Assembly (NCBI GenBank): GCA_007122045.1
Contig: SKJM01000835.1
Location: 1 to 6,031 of the forward strand
Length of the DNA stretch: 6,031 nucleotides
Source: Planctomycetales bacterium
Lineage (GTDB): Bacteria; Planctomycetota; Planctomycetia; Pirellulales; Thermoguttaceae
Direction of reading: 5' to 3'
How positions within the stretch are numbered: position 1 is the stretch's first letter; each line of letters opens with the position of its first letter. The notes beneath the pieces were generated by a model. That model searched no databases. It was not told where the DNA came from and saw nothing but the letters and a program-made list of their open reading frames with translations. Position numbers and translations under genes: made by a program. Of this stretch, positions 1 through 6,031 are shown in pieces.

Positions 1-957
1 GAACCGGTCCTCGACGCGCCGATACTGCTCGATGGCGGCGGCCGGCTCGCCCCGGCTGTGGAATATCTGGCCCAGGAGGAACACGGCCCGCCACTTGTTC
101 GCGCTCGGCGCGGCCCGGCCCGTGGCCGGGTCGGTCCACTCGTACTCCGACACCCGGCGGAACAGGTCGGCCGCGGCGTCGGGCTGCCCGAGCGCGAACC
201 GGCTGTAGCCGAGGATGTACCAGAAGCTGTCGACCAGCTTGCTTTGCGGATAGCGGTCGGCGTAGCGGCCGCACGCGGCGACGGCCTCCTCGTACTGCTC
301 GCGTTCCAACAGGGCGTTGGCGATGGAAAAGGCCGCGCGGTCGGCGTTTTCATGCTCGGGATACTCGGTGAGGAACCGCTCGAACATGGCGACGGAGCGG
401 TCGACCAGGGCGTCGGCGTCGACGCCCGCCTCTCGCAGACGGGGATCGTCGCCGGCCCCGGGGGCCTTGGCGTACACGTGCTGGGCCAGCGCGTAGCGGG
501 CCGCCGCCGCGTAGTCCTCCGGCGGGTAATTGCCCAGCAGCCGCTCCATGAAGTCGACGCTGCGGAGTAATTCGCCCTGCGACTGGAGGAAGCCGGCCAC
601 GGCGCCCTCCCGGGCAAGGTTCCCCTCGGTAACGGCGCGGAAGACGAGGTAGCTGCGCTCCCGCTCGCCCATCGCCCCGTACGCGGCCCCGATCTTCAGG
701 AGTTGCTCGAAGGTGATTTCCGTGCCGGGCCAGCGGGTGCGGACGATCTCGAACGTATCGACCACCTTGGCCGCCGGCCCCAGTTCCAGGTATGCCTCGA
801 GCAGCATCAGGATCACGTCTTGATAGACGTGGGGGCGGAAGTTCCACTGGTCGACCAGTTGGCGGAGGTGCTCTTCCGCCTGCCGGTACTCCCGCCTGCC
901 GAAATGGTGCTTGCCCAGCGCGTACAGTTCGTCGGGCGTGAAGCGATAGGGGTCGGA
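1..957 (-). other. Protein region: C-terminal-side TPR block (runs off the window)
   Basis: Residues about 1692-2010 begin just after the MG10 domain with DPYRFTPDELYALGKHHFG and contain several helical repeats. Clear ones are 1701-1729 (YALGKHHFGRREYRQAEEHL), 1774-1804 (KIGAAYGAMGERERSYLVF), 1894-1928 (IANALLEREQYEEAVAACGR, ending RYP), 1935-1963 (LGYSRFALGQPDAAADLF) and 1979-2010 (LLGQIFHSRGEPAAAIEQY). The FLTEYP and ADRYP marks resemble outer-membrane-assembly (BamD/YbgF-like) TPRs. The block is cut by the window edge, so its true length and the stop codon are unknown. Confidence 0.88.
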
Positions 958-3900
958 GCTTTCGGCGCTCCGGGGAAGGACCTCGAGCGGGAAGCTCCGC
1001 CCCGAGGCATACAGGCCGCCCGCCCGGTGGGCGTGGCGCATCAGCGTGGGCCCGGCCCGGTAGGTGCCCTCGGCCTCGGCCACCAGCTCGTAACGGATCG
1101 TGCCGACCCGCTCCCGGTTGATCACGTGGAACGTGATACCCCCCGGCGTGACTTCATACCGTTCGACCGGCCCCTTGATCGACCCCTCGATCAGCCGCGC
1201 GCCGGCGGGGATCGGATCGGTGAGCACGACATACTCGGGCCGGGCCCGCGGTTGGTCGGCCGCGCGGAGCCGGGCGAAACGCAGTTCGACCACCGCGCGG
1301 CGCTCGGCGGGCAACTGCGAAAGCGGATTGGTGAACCGGCTGAAACCGCCCAGCACAATGGTGAAGCCCCGCGGCAGTTCGCGGCCTTCGATCGCCGGCG
1401 GCGCGGGCTGGACGATCTTCTGCAGGAGCTTGGCCCCGCTGGCCGCCTTGGGATGGTCGTGCGGCATGTAGCCTTCGAGCACGCACTGCCACGCGTAGCT
1501 CGCCCCCGCGACCGTGAGGAAGCGGACCTCCGGCGCGCCGTCGGCAAGCATTTCGGCGGGCACGTCGATCACCCGCGTCGGGCCGCCGGGCTCCAGCCGG
1601 AACCGGTCCAGCTCGCGCCCGTTGACCGAAACCGCCAGCGGAGCCGGCTCGGGCTGCGGGCCGTGCTCGGCCTGCCAGCGGGCCAGGGCGACGACGGCCG
1701 GCCCCGCCGCGCCGCCAAAATGCCACCGCGCCGACGAGCGCTGCGCCAGCAGCCAATCGGCCAGGGATGCCACGTGCGGCGACTGCGGCGCCGCCGCCTG
1801 GAGCCCCAGCAGGTACACCGCGCGAAGCTCGACCGGCGAATGGCTGCGGTTGAGCAGGCCGCGAGCATCGGCGGGCGGTACGGCCGCCTGGTCGAGGTCT
1901 TGCTCGGCCAGCAGGTCCAGCACCTCGGCCGCCGTGTCGTTGCGGTCCATCTCCGTGAGAACGAGGGCCAGATAGGCCAGCGCGACGGGGGAAAGCTGGG
2001 CCCGGTCGCGGTAAAGCCGGTTGGCCAGCGCGAAGTTGCTTTCGCCCGCCGCAGTCATCGCGTGCAGCAGGATGGCCCGGCGGTCGTGGTCGTCCTCCGC
2101 GGTTCCGGCGATGCCGTTGCGCAGGACATCCAGCGCGGCCTCGAGCGTCCTCGCCGGCACCGGATAGCCGGCCGCCCGGGCCAGGCTCAGCGCCCAGGCG
2201 GCCCGAGCGGTACTCGGCAAGTCGGGTTCGCCCCAATACCCCGTCCAGGTCCAGTTTCCCGGATCGTCCTGCGAGGCGACCAGTTCGGCCAGGGCGGTCG
2301 CGATTCGCCGGTCGAGGGCTTCGGCGTCTTCCGGGCGGTCCTCGGGCGTCACCAGCTTGCGCAGGGCCACGGCAGCCATCAGGTCGGTGGTGGCCCTCTC
2401 CAGTAGCGAGGCGGGCGCGCCGGGGGTGCGCGCGACGGATCGACCTGCCGGCGGGTCGAGAACGGCGTCGAGCAAAGCGCGCTCCAGGGTGGGGCTGACG
2501 AGGACCTGCATGGATCGGCGCTTGGGCGCGGTATCGGCCGGCAGGCCGACGCGGACGCCCTTCGGTCCGGTCGCCAGGCCGCTGACGGTCCCGTGCGTCG
2601 GCACGCCCAGCGGCAGGACCGGCACGCTGCGGCGGACCACGTCGGTTCGCTCGCCGGCAGTCACGGTCAACTCGAAGGCCGCCTCAAAGTGGGGCGGGGC
2701 CTCGGTAATTCCCTCCGGTAGGCCGAGTTCAACCGGAAGACGGACGTGGAGCCGCCCCTTTTCCGCAACCTCGACCACCTCGCTCGCCTCCACCGTTTGC
2801 CCAAGGAGGGTGGTCCGCAGCGTGATGGTGACGGGGCCTTCTTCGATCGCGCCGTTGTCGATCACGACCGGGACGAGGGCGGCGTCGCCCTCGGTGAACG
2901 CTTCGGGAAGACGCAACTCAGCGTGCAGGTCTTTTTCGGCCGTGATGTCCAGTTCCGCCTGGCCCGCCAGCGTGTCGGCGGCGATTCCCTCGGCGATAAG
3001 CTGCCAGGCGGCCGGTTGCGGCGGCAGGGCCACGGTAACGGTCGCCGTACCGTCCTCGCCGGTGCGGACGGCCGGGTTCCAGTAGCCGGTCTCGGCGAAG
3101 TCGATCTCGGCCGTCGGTATTTCTGCCGTCTTCGCCGGGGACGTCTCGACCGCGACTGCCACCGGCTCGAAAAAGGGGTCGTGGGGGCCGGCAGCCGGGG
3201 GGTCGTCGGGGCCGGCGGCGAACGGGTCGTCGCGGTCCGGCCCGTGGCCGAACTGGAAGAAGCCGTGCCCCTGCGGCTCCCGCCTTTCGGCAGTGCCCTC
3301 GAGAATGGCCTCCAGGCCCTCGGGCGCCCGGCCCCGATTTTGGCTCCAGCGCGCGAACTCGCGAGGCGCCTCTTCCTCCTCGAGTTTCGAGCCGTCTTCC
3401 TCATCGACGAGCCAGAAGCTGATGGGCTTCGTGCCGGGCTGGTAGTCGAAGGCGATGCTGGCGCCGGTTCGCATGGCCGGCCAGCGTCGCTCCGTGCGGA
3501 AGAACGCCGCGGGAGCCGGCTGCACCCGGCCCACCAGGGTCCGGAACCGCGCGTCGATCAGCGCCAGGCCGACTTCCGCCGGCAGCGGCCTGCCCTGGGC
3601 GTCGGCCGTGGTCACGGTCACCTCGAGTGGCTCGCCCGGCCGGAAGGGGCCGGCTGCGCCGCCGGCCCGGGCGACGGAAAGGCTCACGTCCAACTCGTGG
3701 CGGACATGGAAAAACTTCATCGCGGTACGGAAGCGGGCGCCGGTGTGCTTGGGGGCCGCGGCGCGCACGTCGGGCATCACGGCCACTTCCATGAGGAAGC
3801 CCGGAGCCAGCGCCGGCCGGGTGGGCACCTCGATCCGGTTCGCGCCGGTCTGCAACGGCACCAGCCGGTAGTCGAGCACCGTTTCGGCCTCGCAGGTGAC

Positions 3901-6031
3901 CAGCGCCAGTGCCGGCGGCTCGTGCCAAAGGATCGTCGCTTCGGCCGTGTCGCCCGAGTGGTATTCGGTCGCGTCGGTGAGGATCCAAAGCCGGGTGTCG
4001 TCGTTTTCATCGGAAATCCAGACGCCGCGCTCGGCGGCAATCGGGTTGCCGAAGCGGTCGGTGGCCTCGGCCCGGAGGACGTAGGCGCCGCCGGTTTCGA
4101 GCGTCAACTGCTGCGCGGCCTTGCCCGCGGCGCCGGACTCGATCGCGTGCTTCACGAGCGGTTCTCCGGCGCCGGCCGCATCATCGCGCTTGAAGACGCT
4201 CAGCGTGAGTTCTGCGGCGACGGGCTGCGATTCGGCGTCGCGGGTGAGGAGGTCGACCTGGAACGTTTCGCCGGCCATGTACACCGGGCGCGTGGTTCGC
4301 AGGTCGACGGTGAACGCCTCGACCGACAGGTGCACCGAGGCCTCGGCGGTGGGGTCTCCGGCGAGGCTCGCGGAGAGAGGGAGCACTTGCGTTTCGACAA
4401 ACTCGCCGGTGGGCAGTCGGAAATGCACTTCGCCGCGGTCGTCGGTGGTGGCCGTCTGCTCCAACTCGTCGGCCAACCGGTAGCGGATCTCGCGCCCGGC
4501 CAGCGGCACGCCGTACGAGGTGGCCGCCCGAATGGTGCCCTCGATCGGTTCGCCTTGATAGACGACCGTTCGCGGGAGGTCGATTTCGAGGCGGAGGGGG
4601 CTTTTCTCGAGGGGTTCGACGGTGAAATAGCTGGTAAACCGCTGCTCCCCGCCGTCCTCGACCCGAAGCAGATACCGGCCCGGCGAGCAGACCTCCGGCA
4701 GGGGAAACCGCGCGTGGAAGCTGCCCAACTCGCCCAGGGCCACCGGCTCGTGCCACAGCCGCCGGTCGCGCGGGTCGTACACTTCGAGGGTGTATTTCCG
4801 CCCCGGCTCGAAGTGCCATGCTTCGTCCTTCGCATGCCGCAACAGGCCGCGGACGCGCACCTCCTGCCCCGGGCGGTACACCGGCCGGTCGGTGGCCAGG
4901 TAGCCCTTGCCGGCAAGCTTCGGGGCCGCCCGCAGCTCGGCAAGTTCCAGGCCGCATGCGGCCACGTTCGCCCCGGCGATGGCGAGCACTTGCAGGCTGC
5001 CGGCCTTTTCCAATTCGTCGAATCTTCCCCGGAAAACGCCGTGCTCGTCGGTGGCCGCTTCGGCGAACACCTTCGACCCGTCCGACAGCAGCAGCCTCGC
5101 CTCGGGCCACGGCTCGCCCGTGACCGTGTTCGCGGCGAAGATGAACAACTCGTCGCGCGAACTCTTCACGATCACGTCGAGGTCGCTCTGCAGGACGAGC
5201 GTGGTGGTCTCCTGCGTCTTGCTGGAAACGGTCACCGCCAGTACGCCCGCCGATTGCCCCTCGGGCAGCGGCACCTCGACGGGGTTGTCGAACGGCCGGT
5301 ACTTCGCGTACTCGGGCACCTCGTACCGGAAGGCCGCGTCGGGGTCGATCAGGGCGATGTCGAGCGTGCCGATGCCGTCGATCGTGTGCATGCGGCGGAA
5401 ATACGCTTCGAGGTCGACGCGGTACACCCGCACCGATACCGACTTGACGTTCCGCGTGCTCAGCCGCACGGCGGGGTTCTCGGCGGAGCGGTACACCCGG
5501 TCGGTCGTGAGCGTCAGGCTGGGCGAGGTCGTTCGCAGGACCGCGCCCTGGGCCTGGGCCACCTCGGGCCGGTGCGAACGCAGTTCGGCCAGCTTGCGGT
5601 ATTCCTCCAAGGCCTCCTCCATGCGCCCGAGCTTCTCCTCCAACGTGGCGGCGACCGCCAGCCGGGCCCGGGGGGCTTCAGGGCTGTCGGGATGCTTCGA
5701 CGCCAGGCGGCGCCACGTGGCGATGGCCGCCTCCCACTGCCCGCCCTTCGCCTCGATCGCCCCCAGCAAGAACAGGATGCGGGGGTTGCGGGCATCGAGC
5801 GGGTATTGGGCGAGAAACGCCTGCCACCGCTCGGCCGCCTCCTCGTAGCGCTCGGCCTCGTACGCCGCATGCGCCCGGTAGTATTCCGTGTCGACAATCG
5901 CCTTCTGCACTGCGCTCCACGCGGGGGCGGCCGGGTGCCTGGCCAGAAACTCCCGCCACGTGGCGATCGCCTCGTCGTACCGCTCCTGCTCCAGGTAGGC
6001 GCGGCCCAGCAGGTTGCGGGCCGCGGCAAGC
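1..6031 (-). CDS. Alpha-2-macroglobulin family protein flanked by TPR arrays, thioester-less (partial at both ends)
   Basis: One minus-strand frame stays open for 2010 codons across the whole window, with no start or stop inside it, so the full protein is longer. Family A2M proteins are multi-domain protease inhibitors, exported to the periplasm or envelope in bacteria. Visible family marks in order: MG2 motif TDRPVYRPGQ (residues 380-389), MG6 motif GRPLPAEVGLALID (813-826), MG7 opening FAETGYWNPAVRTGEDG (978-994), toroid helices (about 1176-1458) and the MG10 motif YVVLTDPIPAG (1600-1610). TPR repeats lie before (1-151) and after (1692-2010) this core. Known E. coli-type A2Ms are about 1650 residues; the excess here is mainly TPR. 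The CxEQ thioester is missing (LLER at 1209-1212), as in YfaS-type homologues. The start cannot be chosen: TPR coding already runs at the window edge, and the first in-frame Met (137) falls inside a repeat. Any signal peptide or lipobox would lie outside. The family call is firm; the cellular role is unknown. Confidence 0.95.
973..1377 (-). other. Protein region: MG10 / receptor-binding-like domain
   Basis: Residues about 1552-1686 follow a short beta segment (about 1464-1520, MG9-like, with SVNGRELDRFRL). The diagnostic stretch is YVVLTDPIPAGARLIEGS (1600-1617), followed by ITFHVINRERVGTIRYELVAEAEGTYRAGP (split around 1632-1661) and a closing strand at FPLEVLP (1680-1686). Bacterial A2Ms end with this domain, whose motif is usually D-P-x-P-A-G, then an x-Y-x-x-R-A-x-x-x-G-x-(Y/F) block. 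Here it is not terminal, because a TPR block follows. Confidence 0.8.
1657..2505 (-). other. Protein region: alpha/alpha-toroid thioester-type domain without thioester
   Basis: Residues about 1176-1458 are helical and show the pattern of the A2M/complement thioester domain: repeated helix pairs with W-x-x-T and ARAAWALSLARAAG (1275-1288), HDRRAILLHAMTAAGES (1315-1331), ALAYLALVLTEMDRND (1350-1365), LRAVYLLGLQAAAP (1402-1415) and RWHFGGAAGPAVVALARW (1435-1452). In trap proteins the first helix carries Cys-x-Glu-Gln, which forms the reactive thioester. Here that helix begins LLERATTDLMAAVAL (1209-1223), and the domain contains no Cys at all. The fold appears kept while the reactive bond is lost. 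Confidence 0.8.
2395..2406 (-). other. Degenerate thioester site (LLER in place of CxEQ)
   Basis: Codons for Leu1209-Leu1210-Glu1211-Arg1212 align with Cys-x-Glu-Gln because the following residues, ATTDLMAAVALRKL, fit the helix that normally follows the motif (Thr/Ser, then Leu-x-x-Ala-x-Ala-Leu). Glu is retained, Cys is Leu and Gln is Arg. The usual Pro-Tyr-Gly lead-in is also absent, replaced by a Pro/Gly/Arg-rich loop (about 1191-1207). The alignment is by eye. Confidence 0.75.
2610..3099 (-). other. Protein region: MG7 and MG8 (A2M core domain)
   Basis: Residues about 978-1141 start with FAETGYWNP, matching the family pattern F-E-T-x-x-W at the opening of the A2M core domain. This continues through TGEDGTATVTVALP (990-1003) and AAWQLIAEGIAADT (1007-1020), the usual strand pattern before the next domain. 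MG8 appears to begin near ELDITAEKDLHAELRLPEAF (about 1026-1045), with PVVIDNG (1054-1060) as the typical receptor-side strand. This is among the clearest evidence that the protein is an A2M homologue rather than a generic beta-domain protein. Boundaries are approximate. Confidence 0.85.
3100..3408 (-). other. Protein region: bait-region-like charged and Pro-rich linker
   Basis: Residues about 875-977 follow the MG6 motif (ALID at 823-826) and precede the MG7 start (FAET at 978-981). This is where A2M proteins carry the exposed bait loop that proteases cut. The stretch looks unstructured: an acidic run (DEEDGSKLEEEE, 876-887), scattered Arg (about 890-917), a Gly/His/Phe patch (QGHGFFQFGHGP) and an Asp-Pro-rich repeat (934-957). 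The location and low-complexity composition fit a bait region. Cleavage by any protease is inferred, not shown. It could instead be just a flexible linker in a protein that has lost trapping. Confidence 0.6.
3160..3231 (-). repeat. Short in-frame 24-bp tandem repeat coding for an 8-residue Asp-Pro unit
   Basis: Residues 934-941 read DDPFAAGP, 942-949 read DDPPAAGP, and 950-957 are a degenerate third copy beginning HDPFFEP. The first two DNA units (3184..3231) match at 19 of 24 positions when aligned by eye. The repeat keeps the reading frame and lies in the bait-like linker, as expected for replication-slippage expansion in a weakly constrained loop. Confidence 0.7.
3706..5523 (-). other. Protein region: macroglobulin domains MG1 to MG5
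   Basis: Residues about 170-775 are a chain of beta-rich domains of about 100 residues each. An MG1-like domain opens with SLTLTTDRVYR (171-181) and leads into a well-formed stretch around DLDVIVKSSRDELFIF (about 283-298). MG2 (about 376-471) carries GYLATDRPVYRPGQEV, the best recognised signature of this family. Later domains start with comparable motifs: PRTVVYQGEPIEG near 486-498 (MG3), TTRPVYMAGETFQV near 579-592 (MG4) and TDATEYHSGDTAEA near 685-698 (MG5). In A2M proteins these domains build the ring that surrounds the bait region. Exact boundaries are estimates from motif spacing. Confidence 0.85.
5578..6030 (-). other. Protein region: N-terminal-side TPR block
   Basis: Residues about 1-151 form at least four helix-turn-helix repeats with TPR spacing and the usual small/aromatic pattern. 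Clear units are 2-33 (GRAYLEQERYDEAIATW core, ending RHP), 49-77 (AAYEAERYEEAAERW, ending QYP), 83-114 (LGAIEAKGGQWEAAIATW, ending KHP) and 119-150 (LEEKLGRMEEALEEYRKL). The terminal HP/YP/HP marks resemble YbgF/BamD-type TPRs that occur in envelope proteins. The first unit begins at the window edge, so more repeats may lie upstream. TPRs bind proteins; the partner cannot be read from the sequence. Confidence 0.88.

Noticed and set aside
846..859. Perfect 14-base palindrome (actggtcgaccagt) as a possible operator
   Set aside because: It lies inside the coding sequence for Gln-Leu-Val-Asp-Gln in a TPR helix, far from any gene start. In such GC-rich coding DNA a GTCGAC-centred palindrome is easily explained by codon choice.
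1154..2236. 360-codon minus-strand open frame
   Set aside because: It is in a different frame from the A2M gene and reads as Arg/Ala/Gly-rich sequence without domains. It is an out-of-frame shadow.
703..2406. 567-codon open frame on the plus strand
   Set aside because: It lies antisense to the A2M gene. Its translation is Arg/Gly/Pro/Gln-rich and shows no recognisable domain, while the minus-strand frame shows clear toroid, MG10 and TPR motifs over the same bases. It is a GC-rich shadow.
4181..5110. 309-codon minus-strand open frame, with other alternate-frame frames at 3401..3988, 2862..3404 and 5514..6029
   Set aside because: All are out of frame with the continuous A2M reading and show low-complexity Arg/Pro-rich translations. 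I considered that they could mark frameshifts between real gene pieces, but the A2M frame is unbroken through each of them.
5389..5391. In-frame Met (residue 214) as a possible start, or Met 137 at 5620..5622
   Set aside because: Coding character and TPR pattern continue upstream to the window edge, and both Met codons sit inside recognisable domains (MG1-like and TPR).

Overview
The window is the interior of one very large protein-coding gene on the minus strand. A single reading frame (first full codon at 6030..6028, last at 3..1) runs for 2010 codons without a stop. Neither the start nor the stop codon is in the window, so both ends of the gene lie outside it. There is no intergenic space, and I see no RNA gene, mobile element, CRISPR array, promoter or terminator. 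All other open frames on both strands are shadows of this GC-rich gene.

The product is an alpha-2-macroglobulin (A2M) family protein. Read in gene direction (6031 down to 1; residues are numbered from the first full codon in the window, not from the true start), the order is: a block of tetratricopeptide (TPR) repeats (about residues 1-151); a chain of macroglobulin (MG) beta domains including the MG2 signature TDRPVYRPGQ (about 170-862); a charged, Asp-Pro-rich linker where the family has its protease bait region (about 875-977); the MG7/MG8 part opening with FAETGYWNP (from about 978); an alpha/alpha-toroid thioester-type domain (about 1176-1458); an MG10/receptor-binding-like domain with YVVLTDPIPAG (about 1552-1686); and a second TPR block (about 1692 to the window edge at 2010).

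The most notable point is that the CxEQ thioester motif of covalent A2M protease traps is absent. The aligned position reads LLER, and the toroid domain contains no cysteine. The protein therefore probably cannot trap proteases covalently. The TPR blocks on both sides suggest a scaffold or interaction role, perhaps in the cell envelope, but that is inference.

The roughly two-thirds G+C content, strong GC preference at third codon positions, and the TPR plus thioester-less A2M combination suggest a Planctomycetota bacterium (perhaps Pirellulales-like). This is a guess from family knowledge, not from a diagnostic marker gene.
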